This document shows positions 43,238 to 52,590 of a stretch of 64,000 bases of DNA, piece by piece. This DNA is from Clostridiales bacterium (GTDB lineage Bacteria; Bacillota; Clostridia; Saccharofermentanales; Saccharofermentanaceae). The position numbers were made by a program, and so were the translations under genes. Within the stretch, counting starts at the first letter, position 1, and the number at the start of each line of letters is the position of its first letter. Location of the stretch: assembly GCA_017529925.1 (NCBI GenBank), contig JAFXMZ010000014.1, forward strand, positions 62,001 through 126,000, given 5' to 3'. The notes below the pieces were generated by a model, which was not told the DNA's origin, ran no database searches, and saw only the letters and a list, made by a program, of their open reading frames with translations.

Positions 43238-43837
43238 ATGGCTGTAAATTTCAGGAATACAAGATTTCATAAACTTGCCGCGAATATAAAGGACTGTCCC
43301 GATGAAGGGCTTCCCGAGATCGTTATGTCCGGTAAATCCAATGTCGGCAAGTCTTCTTTAGTCAATGCTCTCGCAGACAACAAGAAGCTAGCGAGGGTCT
43401 CTGCTGCCCCGGGAAAGACAAGAGCCGTTGTCTACTTTAATGTCGACAGGAAGATCATGATCGCGGATCTTCCCGGATACGGATATGCAAGGGTCTCAAA
43501 GGAGATAAAGGAAGGCTTCAACAAGCTTGCAGACGACTATTTCACGTCAGGGAGGCATTTTGATCTTGTACTCCACCTTATCGATATCAGACACTCCCCG
43601 TCGAAAGAGGACATCGGGATGCTCGAATATATGAATTCCAACAATGTCCCCTATTTCGTCATTTTCACCAAATGCGACAAGATGAGCCGCGCACAGCTTA
43701 AAAAGCGGATCGACGAACTGTCGGAAGAATTTGATTTTTCCGACACCGCCAATATCTTTGCGGTCTCCTCCACGTCGAAAACAGGGCTGGACGACCTGAA
43801 GAAGGCTATCGAAGAGTTTCTGTTCGGCGGACAATAA
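43238..43837 (+). CDS. engB: Ribosome-biogenesis GTPase EngB/YsxC
   Basis: A 199-residue TRAFAC GTPase needed for 50S subunit assembly. G1 is SGKSNVGKSSLVNAL, G3 is IADLPGYGYA, G4 is FTKCDK and G5 is VSSTSKTG. Length is normal. It is transcribed away from comEC and followed by its own terminator. Confidence 0.97.
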   Translation: MAVNFRNTRFHKLAANIKDCPDEGLPEIVMSGKSNVGKSSLVNALADNKKLARVSAAPGKTRAVVYFNVDRKIMIADLPGYGYARVSKEIKEGFNKLADDYFTSGRHFDLVLHLIDIRHSPSKEDIGMLEYMNSNNVPYFVIFTKCDKMSRAQLKKRIDELSEEFDFSDTANIFAVSSTSKTGLDDLKKAIEEFLFGGQ

Positions 43838-43848
43838 ATCTTTAAGAC

Positions 43849-43879
43849 AAAAAAAGCTCCTTTCACGGGAGCCTTTTTT
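43849..43879 (+). terminator. Intrinsic terminator after engB
   Basis: GCTCC pairs with GGAGC around TTTCACG-type loop, flanked by a run of A upstream and TTTTTT downstream, just after the engB stop. Confidence 0.75.
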
Positions 43880-43894
43880 CGTCAAATAATACAA

Positions 43895-43923
43895 TTGTAT
43901 TTAAAGTTGATTTGAATGATACT
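43895..43923 (+). promoter_or_regulatory. Candidate promoter of the tandem prs genes
   Basis: TTGTAT (43895-43900) and GATACT (43918-43923), spacer 17 nt. The ATG is 32 nt downstream; GAGGAG lies 12 bases before it, rather far. Confidence 0.5.
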
Positions 43924-43955
43924 TATTTATAAGTAATGAGGAGACAGATATTGCT

Positions 43956-45134
43956 ATGAATGAACCTTTCGGTCCTATCGGAATAATATCTCATACTGCA
44001 AATGAAGAATTTGCAAGAGAAGTCAGCAATATACTTTTCGAGAAGCGCAAGAAGCGCGTACTTACTGAAGCCAATCCCTTTATCAACAGCCCCGGATATC
44101 ACAGATCAGACTATATGATGGGATCTGACCTTATAAGATTCCAGACACTCGAAGGCAAGTTTGAGCTCAATGAGAGCGTCCGCGGCCATGATATCTATGT
44201 AATTACCGATGTACTGTCACATAATTTGACTCTTTCGATGCAGGGACATGACCACGTTATCTCCCCTGACGACCATTACCGCGACCTTATAAGGATAATC
44301 TCGACATGCGTCGGCAAGGCCAGACGTGTATCTGTCGTGATGCCTTTCGCTTATGAAGGAAGACGCGAGAAGAGAGAGACTAACCACGAATCGATGGACT
44401 GTGCGGACATGCTCCGTCAGCTCTATGACCTCGGAGTATCCAACCTCATCATCTTCGACCCGCATGACGAGAGGATCGCGAATGCAGTTCCTCTTATGGG
44501 CATCGATTTCCCGAGGAGTGCATATAAGATAATATCCACCCTGCTTAACGCTTTCGATTCGGTCCGCATCGATAAGGACAGGACGATGGTCGTATCTCCT
44601 GACGAATCAGGCGTAAACAGAGCTATATTCTATTCATCCATGCTCAACCTTCCCCTCGGTATCTTCTACAGAGACAGGGATTATACGGTAAAGGTTGACG
44701 GCGTCCACCCCGTAAAGGACTACAGATTCCTCGGAGACGACGTCGAAGGCAAGGATATCCTTATAATCGACGATATGATCAACTCTGGCGATACGATGCT
44801 CAGGACATCCGCCAAGCTCAAGGATAAAGGTGCACGCGATATCTTCTGTCTTGCTCCCTACGGCCTGTTCACAGACGGACTCGAAGTCTTTGACAGAGCT
44901 TATGAGGACGGAACTATTAAGGCAGTCCTGTGCACTAACCTTATATACAGGACTCCCGAGCTTCTTTCGCGCCCCTGGTACAGGGATGTCAATATGACAC
45001 CTTATGTAGCCAGGATAATTGACGGTCTTAATGTGGATGAATCGATGTATGACCTCATTCACTCCACATCGAGGATACAGGATCTCTTGGGACAGGTCAG
45101 GATAGGCGATCTGCTCGACGGGTTCGATGACTGA
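43956..45134 (+). CDS. PRPP-synthetase-like protein, diverged copy
   Basis: A 392-residue member of the ribose-phosphate diphosphokinase family, longer than the usual 310-320 residues because of extra segments at both ends and a long insert near residue 100. Retained: ESVRGHDIYV, His170 in FDPHDE, VVSPDESG and the PRPP loop IDDMINSGDT (271-280). Changed: the ATP-binding ARQDR segment is GRREKR (Gln to Arg137), and the flexible-loop K-R-R is R239-D-R, losing the lysine essential in E. coli Prs. Catalysis is doubtful; a regulatory subunit, as with human PRPS-associated proteins, is possible. A closely related gene follows 45 bp later. Confidence 0.85.
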   Translation: MNEPFGPIGIISHTANEEFAREVSNILFEKRKKRVLTEANPFINSPGYHRSDYMMGSDLIRFQTLEGKFELNESVRGHDIYVITDVLSHNLTLSMQGHDHVISPDDHYRDLIRIISTCVGKARRVSVVMPFAYEGRREKRETNHESMDCADMLRQLYDLGVSNLIIFDPHDERIANAVPLMGIDFPRSAYKIISTLLNAFDSVRIDKDRTMVVSPDESGVNRAIFYSSMLNLPLGIFYRDRDYTVKVDGVHPVKDYRFLGDDVEGKDILIIDDMINSGDTMLRTSAKLKDKGARDIFCLAPYGLFTDGLEVFDRAYEDGTIKAVLCTNLIYRTPELLSRPWYRDVNMTPYVARIIDGLNVDESMYDLIHSTSRIQDLLGQVRIGDLLDGFDD

Positions 45135-45179
45135 TAAAGATAATAAAAGGCAACAAATAAAGAAAGGTAAGGGCACAAC

Positions 45180-46388
45180 ATGACTTCAGTTCCTTCAGAC
45201 GAGAAATCCTATTCACGTTACAACCAGTATGGTGAGAATCCCATGGCACCGGTAGGTCCCATCGGACTTATCCCCCTCAAAGGAAGCGTGGAATTCACGG
45301 AGAAAGTCAACTACTATCTGAACGCACGCCGTTCCGAATACCAGCAGGAGGCTTTCGTATCCAAATATCCGGGCTTCTACAGAAATGATTACAGGATCGA
45401 GGTCGATAATACGAGATTCTCGTCCGGAGAAGGAAAGGCAGTAGTCAAGAATACCGTAAGAGGCCATGACCTCTACATCGTATCTGATGTAATGAATACA
45501 TCTATCGAATATAAGATGTTCGGCCATATGAACAGGATGAGCCCTGATGACCATTATCAGGATCTTAAGAGAGTCATCCTCGCCTGCTCCGGTAAGGCAA
45601 GAAGGATCAACGTCATCATGCCTTTCCTCTATGAGAGCCGTCAGCACAAGAGGAATTCCAGAGAGTCACTGGACTGTGCTTTTGCTCTTGAAGAGCTCTA
45701 TAATCTCGGTGTTGCCAACATAATCACATTCGATGCACATGATGAGAGAGTTGCGAATGCTATTCCCCTTTCGGGATTTGAGTCCCTCCCTCCTACGTAT
45801 CAGATTATCAAGGAAATGTACCGTCAGATCCCCGATCTGTCATTCTCCAAGGGTAAGTTCATGGTCGTATCTCCTGATGAAGGCGGTATCGGAAGGGCTA
45901 TGTACTTCGCTTCCATCCTCGGAGTTCCTCTCGGAACATTCTATAAGAGGCGTGACTACACCACAGTCGTAAACGGGAGAAACCCCATCATCGCACATGA
46001 GTTCCTCGGTGATTCCGTTGAAGGTATGGATATCCTTATCGTAGATGACATGATCTCCTCCGGAGATTCCATGCTCGATATCGCGAAGGAGATGAAGGAC
46101 AGAGGCGCAAGGAAAGTATTCTGCGCAGTTACGTTCGGTCTGTTCACAGAAGGTATCGACAACTTCAATAAGGCTTATGAAGAAGGCGTTTTCGACAAGG
46201 TATTCGCTACGAACCTCATCTACAGAAGGCCTGAACTCCTCGAGGCTCCCTGGTTTGCTGATGTCAACATGTGTAAGTTCGTTGCCCTCCTGATCGACGC
46301 CATCAACCACGATGCTTCCCTCTCGAACCTCATCAATCCTACAGAGAAGATCAAGAAGCTCCTCAAGGAAAAGGGCGAGATCATCTGA
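45180..46388 (+). CDS. prs: Ribose-phosphate diphosphokinase (PRPP synthetase), long type
   Basis: A 402-residue enzyme that transfers diphosphate from ATP to ribose-5-phosphate, feeding nucleotide, His and Trp synthesis. It has the same extended architecture as the gene before it, but keeps the canonical residues: ESRQHKR (Arg154-Gln155) for ATP, His187 in FDAHDE, VVSPDEGG, K256-R-R258 in the flexible loop and the PRPP loop VDDMISSGDS (288-297). It is therefore the better candidate for the working enzyme. It is co-transcribed with the diverged copy and followed by a terminator. Confidence 0.92.
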   Translation: MTSVPSDEKSYSRYNQYGENPMAPVGPIGLIPLKGSVEFTEKVNYYLNARRSEYQQEAFVSKYPGFYRNDYRIEVDNTRFSSGEGKAVVKNTVRGHDLYIVSDVMNTSIEYKMFGHMNRMSPDDHYQDLKRVILACSGKARRINVIMPFLYESRQHKRNSRESLDCAFALEELYNLGVANIITFDAHDERVANAIPLSGFESLPPTYQIIKEMYRQIPDLSFSKGKFMVVSPDEGGIGRAMYFASILGVPLGTFYKRRDYTTVVNGRNPIIAHEFLGDSVEGMDILIVDDMISSGDSMLDIAKEMKDRGARKVFCAVTFGLFTEGIDNFNKAYEEGVFDKVFATNLIYRRPELLEAPWFADVNMCKFVALLIDAINHDASLSNLINPTEKIKKLLKEKGEII

Positions 46389-46420
46389 CAGATCAAAGAT
46401 CGATTTCGAAAAGAATAAAG

Positions 46421-46455
46421 ACCGGCTGCAATATGCACAGCCGGTTATTTATATT
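46421..46455 (+). terminator. Terminator between prs and the convergent LRR gene
   Basis: ACCGGCTG pairs perfectly with CAGCCGGT over a 9-nt loop, followed by TTATTTATATTT. The opposite strand gives TCTTTATTC after the stem, so it probably serves the LRR gene too. Confidence 0.75.
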
Positions 46456-46457
46456 TA

Positions 46458-49400
46458 TCATTTCAGTGCGGTCATACTGTCGACCCTGATGACATATCCT
46501 CCGTTTATCCTGTTCTGCATATAGACCCTGTTCGGATCTATCGTAAGAGGTATATTCGGGCAGTTGACTTCGATGACTGTATAGCTCGCAGGATAGAACA
46601 GATAATAGCTTACTCCCGTCTTTGCATACTCGATAAACTGTCCGTATGTTGTATATGTTCCTGTTCTCTTAACATCACTCAGGAAAGGGCTTTGCGAGAT
46701 ACTGAGAGAACTTATCGAATTCCCGTAGGTCCTAAGCATCTTCAGCTGCTTCATCTTTGATGTATCCAAGGACGTGAGCTTATTGGCATATGCATCGAGT
46801 ATTACCATCTTAGTGCATGCGGATACATTCAAGGAGGTTAGCCCGTTCGCGGAACAGTCGAGATACTCAAGGAGAGTATTTTTCGACAGGTCAAGGGATG
46901 TAATGCTGTTTCCTGAACATTTAAGATGCCTGAGACCGGTATTCGATGACAATACAAGGCTTGAGAGCTTATTCTTTGAGCATTCGAGATACTCGAGCTT
47001 TGTATTCTTCGACAGATCGAGTCCGGTAAGACCACATCCCGGGACGCAGAGGCTAAGAAGTTCCTTATTCTTCGACAGATCAAGAGACGAGAGCTTACAC
47101 TTGTAGAGATATAAGGTTTCAAGAGACGTCAGATACTCAATGCCCTTTAGTGATCCGAGATCCTGATCATAAAGCTGAATGATCCGGATATCCGATATCT
47201 CTTTTTTGCTTAAGTACCCGTCCTTATCGGTATCCTTGCTGGCAATATAATCCCTGAAATAATCATTCGGGAAATGAGCCTTATCTGCTGCCACAACTTT
47301 TGTATTACAGTCATCAGTCGGTATATCGGCCGTATTATTGATAAGTGTTCCAGGCTTCAAGGTCCCGTCGAAAGAGTAGCACTTCCCTATCTTCATATCA
47401 GTATTACTGTCGACATTCATCTTCTTTACCTGATCCTGCGTGAGGATAAGATCTGAAGGTATATTCTCCTTTGTCCCCCAGGCTCCGTATGCCTCCCATC
47501 TGTTCCTTTCGGGGACGTAGAAATAGTAGACATCACCTGTGATCTTATCGCCGTTTTTGTTTTTATATGTCTTATTTCTGACGATGATATCGGCTTGGGG
47601 GTGATCGGAGAAATGCTCTCCCGATTCAAAGATATTAAGATCACTTATGTATCTTCCGTCGACCCATACATTGTCGGCAAAGTAACCCGGTGAAGGCATA
47701 TATGCAAATGCAAAAATGTTAGTTCCTTCTACTCCGATCCTGGTCCAGACACCACTTGAAGGCAGGGATGAAACTCCGTCCTTGAGCATCTGCCTGTAGC
47801 TGCTGATAGTACTCCTGTCATCAGGTGTCAGCTCTTCATATTTGTCCGAAACAGCCTTAAATGATGACATCGCAAGATCGGATGAGGATCCGTCGAAAGT
47901 AAACAGCTTACCGATATCCTTTATATCGATAAACGAATTGTACATCTTTCCTAATCCGTAGCCTCCATAGTTCTTCGTAGTACCATTCAGCTTAAATGCA
48001 TACAGATAATGGTCCCCTGTTCCGGATACCCGGACATTACTGTCAAGTTTCCGGGCAACCTGTATCATCTGATTCGGGAAGCCTTTGGAATCAAGGATAT
48101 AAGGATATATCTGACCGATAAGGTATTCTGAATAGTCGGATGAATCCAGACGGTAGAAGATCTCGACGATATGCTCGTTTATTCCGGTCTCGGCATATGG
48201 AGAAGCAGCATACGAAGGATATTCAGATGATCTTCTGGAAGTATCGACAAATTCTCTCGGATAGAATGCGATACCCTGAAGACCATCCTGGATCGCATCC
48301 ATATTATCGAAGAAACCCTTATCCTTAGAGCCGTACTTTTCGATTAGATACGTTGTTTGGTCATAAGTCTTCTGACAGTTTACCCTGACAGATGTATCCT
48401 TTCCATTTATCCTGACGACAAGCTCGCCGCCGTCATTCTTATATGATGAAGATACAAAGATATAACCGCCGTGAACCCTGTAGGCATCATAATCCTCATA
48501 CTTAACATCCTTGAAATGCGCAGAGCAAAGTGAGATAACATCTGCAGGACTGCCATCAGACAGAGTACTGTTGTAATCTACAAATGACATATCGAATACG
48601 AACGGATCATCGGTCTTAACATAGAAATATGTATTGAGCGGCGATAATATCGGCATGATCTCGTATTTATACTCCTTGGCGATCTGGTCAGGAGTCTTGA
48701 GTTCCACCGGATCGGAAGGACCGCCTCCGGAAGGGTCGTCATTTATGAGCGTATGCGTCGTATTATTGCTCTCCGGGATCGCCGATCCCTGTACGATACC
48801 GTAACCGGAACATATCCCCTTAAACTCCTGAGACAGCGCAAAACCGTTAAAGACCATCTCCTTGGTCGCGCCCGAATACATCCTGCCGAGCCAGTAGCTC
48901 CTGCCCGTATCATCCGGACCCCTGCCCATCAGCGCATTATATAGATCCGTCACATACTGCGTATATGTCTTCCTCTTCCCTTCATACTCCGGCGAAAAGA
49001 AGAACCCGTAAGCTGCCTGGATACCTGTAATACTGCCCTTCAGGAGATTATTGGTCCAGTTCTCCATACCGGTCTGGTCGCACGTTCTTCCGAGAACGAC
49101 ATTATAAAGCCTCTCAACGAAAAGGTTGACCTGCGCTACCCTGTTCCTGTCCTGTCCCGGCACATAAGTACCGGCGATGATTCCGTAACTGCGGCACAGA
49201 TCATAGAATTCCTTTGAATTCGCAAACCCGGCGAAAAGGTCGCTCCTGCTCATACCGCCGTTCATCTTATCGAGCCAGTACTGCTTGCCCGTAGGATCGG
49301 ACTTCCTTCCGAAGAAAGCCTGATACATGATCTCGATATACTCATCATTAGAAACATTCTTCTCCTGAAGTTCCTTACTGAATATAAATCCGAAAGATAC

Positions 49401-49685
49401 GGATATACCTGTCGCCTTCCCGCCTGTCAGCTGACCGGTCCAGTCCTTAAGGCCGTTCGCATCAGGCTTTCTGCCGAGACAGACCTGATACATCCTTGTG
49501 ACGAAATCATTTATACCCTGCTCATTTACGGCATTGAACAGATCGATGCTTGTACCATCAATCGCATTGTCTGATACAGCTTCAGTCAGACATGATGCAT
49601 TTACTTCGTTTAAAGGGTGCACTAAGGCACCGACCGCCGATACCGTCAATATGACCGACAGTATCGAGGAGATCAGTCTTTTCAT
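46458..49685 (-). CDS. Secreted DUF4214 / leucine-rich-repeat protein
   Basis: A 1075-residue secreted protein. A signal peptide (about 1-30) is followed by four DUF4214 repeats (about 60-310), each with the pattern LYNxxLGRxxDxxGxxxW (here YQVCLGRKPD, YQAFFGRKSD, YNVVLGRTCD, YNALMGRGPD). A linker and a large unassigned region follow (320-800). Then comes an EF-hand-like calcium loop (DTDKDGYLSKKE, 818-829), and about eight 21-residue leucine-rich repeats (830-1005, LxCSxNxLxSLxLSxN). There is no LPXTG or TM anchor. DUF4214 is common in secreted and glycan-associated proteins. The LRR part is probably a binding surface. It is last in a unit with two zinc-ribbon membrane protein genes. Confidence 0.85.
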   Translation of the reverse strand: MKRLISSILSVILTVSAVGALVHPLNEVNASCLTEAVSDNAIDGTSIDLFNAVNEQGINDFVTRMYQVCLGRKPDANGLKDWTGQLTGGKATGISVSFGFIFSKELQEKNVSNDEYIEIMYQAFFGRKSDPTGKQYWLDKMNGGMSRSDLFAGFANSKEFYDLCRSYGIIAGTYVPGQDRNRVAQVNLFVERLYNVVLGRTCDQTGMENWTNNLLKGSITGIQAAYGFFFSPEYEGKRKTYTQYVTDLYNALMGRGPDDTGRSYWLGRMYSGATKEMVFNGFALSQEFKGICSGYGIVQGSAIPESNNTTHTLINDDPSGGGPSDPVELKTPDQIAKEYKYEIMPILSPLNTYFYVKTDDPFVFDMSFVDYNSTLSDGSPADVISLCSAHFKDVKYEDYDAYRVHGGYIFVSSSYKNDGGELVVRINGKDTSVRVNCQKTYDQTTYLIEKYGSKDKGFFDNMDAIQDGLQGIAFYPREFVDTSRRSSEYPSYAASPYAETGINEHIVEIFYRLDSSDYSEYLIGQIYPYILDSKGFPNQMIQVARKLDSNVRVSGTGDHYLYAFKLNGTTKNYGGYGLGKMYNSFIDIKDIGKLFTFDGSSSDLAMSSFKAVSDKYEELTPDDRSTISSYRQMLKDGVSSLPSSGVWTRIGVEGTNIFAFAYMPSPGYFADNVWVDGRYISDLNIFESGEHFSDHPQADIIVRNKTYKNKNGDKITGDVYYFYVPERNRWEAYGAWGTKENIPSDLILTQDQVKKMNVDSNTDMKIGKCYSFDGTLKPGTLINNTADIPTDDCNTKVVAADKAHFPNDYFRDYIASKDTDKDGYLSKKEISDIRIIQLYDQDLGSLKGIEYLTSLETLYLYKCKLSSLDLSKNKELLSLCVPGCGLTGLDLSKNTKLEYLECSKNKLSSLVLSSNTGLRHLKCSGNSITSLDLSKNTLLEYLDCSANGLTSLNVSACTKMVILDAYANKLTSLDTSKMKQLKMLRTYGNSISSLSISQSPFLSDVKRTGTYTTYGQFIEYAKTGVSYYLFYPASYTVIEVNCPNIPLTIDPNRVYMQNRINGGYVIRVDSMTALK

Positions 49686-49704
49686 TTCTAGTCCCTCCTT
49701 CAGA

Positions 49705-51858
49705 TCAGTTCGAGAAAGGCGTCATTCCAAGTGTCTTGGCGTCGTTACAGTCGATGATGTAACAATTGTTTTCTTGTATATACTTATTCCATTCTTCTTG
49801 ACTTAAATAGCGTATAGGATAGTTTCTCGGCAATCCATTCCCCTGAAGATAAGCATTAGCAGCGTCAATAATAATATCATTGTTATTCATATCAGCAGTC
49901 AGACATGTTGTCTCGATAAGGAAATACTCGCCTGTGTTTTCCCATAGTTCGACTGCAACCTGGGCATGCCCTGTCGGCATCACGATAAAACAATGGAAAC
50001 CTGCACTTTGAAGTGCGCTGGCCACAACGAGCGATGTTTCGATACAAAGACCGGCTTTTGTATCTATTACTTCATCAGGCAGTTTTATATATTGATGGGC
50101 GGATTGATCCAGAGTATATCCGTCAGTTTCATACCTGATCCCCATATCATATAAAGCACGCATTATACCTGCTGCCTGAAGATAAGTTCCAATATACTTG
50201 TCGTTGTAATAGTTTTTCTGATAACCGACTATAGAATCCATCATGCCTCCGGTGATCGTTGAAAGCTCAGTGATCGCATTACGCTTCAACACTTCTATAT
50301 TCGCGGAATTCGGGTTCAGATAACAAAGGATATTATCTCGTGTAACAAGTCCAAATTCATCATCGATCCAGACAAAGTCATTCTTGCCCTTTATCTCTAT
50401 CGGGAAAGACTGGGATTCGATAAGGGTTTTCCCGTCTTTCTCATAAACGGATATGTTCATTTGTGCATCTTTCTTGATCGAAAGATCGATATCACCAGTA
50501 AGCACGGCAGGTTTGATGTATATGGCTTTATAAGACGGATCAAGATCGAACGTCTGTTTAAACTTCTGTGTAAATCCCGGGATCTCAGCCTCTATGACTA
50601 TAGTCTTTTTACCATACAGACAACCTGTCTTAACGATGGCAAATGCATCATATGTATTGTACAGCGACGGATAGATATCGGAAACAACATCATAATCCAG
50701 TATCATATCCTTTTCAGATGTATATTTAAACGAGTAGCTTTCCTTATCATTCTTGCTGAGATCCTTATATTCATGTAATTCTTTGGATATCTCTTTTGCT
50801 TTTGCAATTTGAGAATCAAGAAAATCGCACTCACCCTGAAAATCCGAGATGATCATATCGCTCGTATTACTGATCTGCAGTTCAAAGCGGCTGATAAGAT
50901 TATTGGCAGAATAATAACTCAGAAAATCATTATAAGCGACAGCATATGCAAGCTTCTGATATATATTTGCCGACAGACCAAATGCTTCTTTAAAGTTATC
51001 CCACTGCATCTGAACCGACGATGGAATATTCTGTATAGTATCTACAGCATTCTGTGTCGAATTGTACCAGTCCTCGTAATCAGTGAAAAAAGCTGAAATA
51101 TCAGAATAGTTACTGAAAGAAGGATATTTGTATATGAAGTTCGTCATTAATGCAACATAATAAGAATAGAATGAAGAAACATCCTTAAATGAGCTGTATG
51201 CATTTATCGTCATATCAAAATATGCCGATACAGCATCTTTTGTTTTCTGGTCAAGGCCCTGGATCTTTTCCGCTTTCTGTCTTAGCTTATCAAGGTCCTG
51301 GGAAGTATTATCGGCAAGGTGAGACAAATCCATCAGAGCACCGAGCGAATCATCGCTTTCCGAATAAGCATCCATCTGATTATCGAAATCCTCAACGACC
51401 TTATCTGCGTCATCAAGGACCACAATAAGCTCTCCCATAGCCTCATCCTTTGATGCAAACAGTCCGGGAATATACTTCCATCCGAAATATCCGCCTGCTC
51501 CGAGGATCGAGATAACAAGTGTTATGGCTATTACCTTCTTAAAGATCTTTCCCTTGGGCTTCTTCTCTCCTGCCGCCTTGGGCGCCTTTGGAGTCTTCTC
51601 GGCCTTTACCTTTTTCTCCTTTTTCTTCTTCCCCTTGTTCTTCTCATCATAAAGATACTGTGAAGCAGGACTTGAAGGAACAGCATTAAGGATGCTCTGG
51701 GCAAGATCGCTGGTCTTATTCTCTGCCGGGGCCTGAACAGGCGCAGGAGCAGGTGTTACGGGCAATATCTGCTGAAGCTGCTGTGTCGCAGCCATACCGC
51801 AGTTGGTACAGAACTTAAGGCCGTCTTTAAACTCTTTTCCGCAATGGGGGCAGATCAT
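49705..51858 (-). CDS. Zinc-ribbon membrane protein with extracytoplasmic transglutaminase-like domain
   Basis: A 717-residue protein. An N-terminal zinc ribbon (Cys3, 6, 17, 20) and a Pro/Lys-rich cytosolic linker are followed by a TM helix at 108-130. A long helical region lies outside the cell (about 135-400), then a beta-rich region, then a transglutaminase-like domain with Cys605 (AGLCIETSL), His631 (PTGHAQVAVE) and a likely acid at Glu649 (IETTC). The triad could act as a protease, amidase or cross-linking enzyme; many such bacterial domains process cell-wall or surface proteins. The secreted LRR/DUF4214 protein gene follows 19 bp later and could be its substrate. Confidence 0.8.
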   Translation of the reverse strand: MICPHCGKEFKDGLKFCTNCGMAATQQLQQILPVTPAPAPVQAPAENKTSDLAQSILNAVPSSPASQYLYDEKNKGKKKKEKKVKAEKTPKAPKAAGEKKPKGKIFKKVIAITLVISILGAGGYFGWKYIPGLFASKDEAMGELIVVLDDADKVVEDFDNQMDAYSESDDSLGALMDLSHLADNTSQDLDKLRQKAEKIQGLDQKTKDAVSAYFDMTINAYSSFKDVSSFYSYYVALMTNFIYKYPSFSNYSDISAFFTDYEDWYNSTQNAVDTIQNIPSSVQMQWDNFKEAFGLSANIYQKLAYAVAYNDFLSYYSANNLISRFELQISNTSDMIISDFQGECDFLDSQIAKAKEISKELHEYKDLSKNDKESYSFKYTSEKDMILDYDVVSDIYPSLYNTYDAFAIVKTGCLYGKKTIVIEAEIPGFTQKFKQTFDLDPSYKAIYIKPAVLTGDIDLSIKKDAQMNISVYEKDGKTLIESQSFPIEIKGKNDFVWIDDEFGLVTRDNILCYLNPNSANIEVLKRNAITELSTITGGMMDSIVGYQKNYYNDKYIGTYLQAAGIMRALYDMGIRYETDGYTLDQSAHQYIKLPDEVIDTKAGLCIETSLVVASALQSAGFHCFIVMPTGHAQVAVELWENTGEYFLIETTCLTADMNNNDIIIDAANAYLQGNGLPRNYPIRYLSQEEWNKYIQENNCYIIDCNDAKTLGMTPFSN

Positions 51859-51875
51859 GGTGAATCTCCTTTCGA

Positions 51876-51902
51876 GATGTATCTTAAATTAAATGATACA
51901 TC
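51876..51902. repeat. Inverted repeat in the leader of the transglutaminase-like gene
   Basis: GATGTATC and GATACATC form a perfect 8-bp inverted repeat with an AT-rich 11-nt spacer (TTAAATTAAAT), 18 bp upstream of the start codon and just before AAAGGAG. It could be an operator or an RNA hairpin near the ribosome binding site. Confidence 0.45.
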
Positions 51903-51921
51903 AAAAACAATTAATAAGTCA

Positions 51922-52353
51922 TCAATAATTACATTTTTTCATACTACGCCAGTAGAGTTCCGGCCTGCTGTCGAGCAGTTTCAGGGTATGTCTGCCGTTG
52001 ATAACACGAATTACACAAAGGATCATAAGGAATAAAGAGATATACGTAACGTAAGGCAATACCTGCATCAGACGCATCTCCTTCTCGTAGTCGCCGGACA
52101 GATAGTTCGATGCAGAATCAAAGAATCCCCTGTTGGCGATCTGATAATACTTGACATGGTACCAGATATAGGAGACGACTGTTGTCAACAGGAAGACCTT
52201 CCCCCATCTGTTATCACTCTCGAGCAGCTTAGTATACTTATCCCTGAGCCTTGCCTTACGGGTCCTCTGTCCGCAGTGAGGGCAGATCTCCAGTCCTACG
52301 TTGATCATCTGTCTGCATGTGGGACATTCGATAATAGTGTGGTCAGCTTTCAT
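51922..52353 (-). CDS. Small zinc-ribbon membrane protein
   Basis: A 143-residue protein with a double-CxxC zinc ribbon (Cys10, 13, 24, 27), a basic linker and two TM helices (about 52-70 and 97-117), with the loop between probably outside. No enzymatic motif. GAAAGGAG precedes the ATG. The same cytosolic zinc-ribbon/TM plan occurs in the larger protein coded next, so the two may work together. Confidence 0.78.
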   Translation of the reverse strand: MKADHTIIECPTCRQMINVGLEICPHCGQRTRKARLRDKYTKLLESDNRWGKVFLLTTVVSYIWYHVKYYQIANRGFFDSASNYLSGDYEKEMRLMQVLPYVTYISLFLMILCVIRVINGRHTLKLLDSRPELYWRSMKKCNY

Positions 52354-52368
52354 AGTTTTGTTCTCCTT

Positions 52369-52440
52369 TCAAAAGAAACCTTGTTTTCTTGCGTATCCGG
52401 AGGTCGTAAAACTTTTCCTCTTTTTGCTTTTGTTACCCAT
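52369..52440 (-). CDS. Possible small basic peptide (23 residues)
   Basis: An ATG-started frame of 23 residues (MGNKSKKRKSFTTSGYARKQ then GFF) ends 15 bp before the zinc-ribbon gene. It is strongly basic, which is what an A/G-rich strand gives by chance, and no Shine-Dalgarno precedes it. The gap 52354-52590 otherwise holds a terminator and AT-rich sequence. Confidence 0.15.
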   Translation of the reverse strand: MGNKSKKRKSFTTSGYARKQGFF

Positions 52441-52525
52441 TAGACAATCGGTTTTTGAAGGAGGTTCATTGAAATGAAGATTTTTTAAATTTTTTTTTGC
52501 AGGGACTGAAAAGTGTTCCCGGAAA

Positions 52526-52560
52526 TAACAAAAGGGCCGTCCCACATTGTGAGACAGCCC
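52526..52560 (-). terminator. Terminator of the sensor/MFS cluster
   Basis: Minus-strand GGGCTGTC pairs with GACGGCCC (one G-U) over an 11-nt loop and is followed by TTTTGTT, 30 bp after the stop of the last gene of the cluster. Confidence 0.75.
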
Positions 52561-52590
52561 GGCGAAAAGCTATTATTACACTTAAAAGGA

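Noticed and set aside
48705..49600. Repeated sequence in the DUF4214 region, considered as a DNA repeat array or CRISPR-like feature.
   Set aside because: The repetition is at protein level (four DUF4214 modules), with diverged DNA and no constant repeat-spacer pattern.
52458..52488. Near-perfect AAGGAGG nine bases before an ATG on the plus strand.
   Set aside because: The frame is only four codons (MKIF) before TAA and is followed by a poly-T run; it is not a gene, and no regulated gene follows on that strand.
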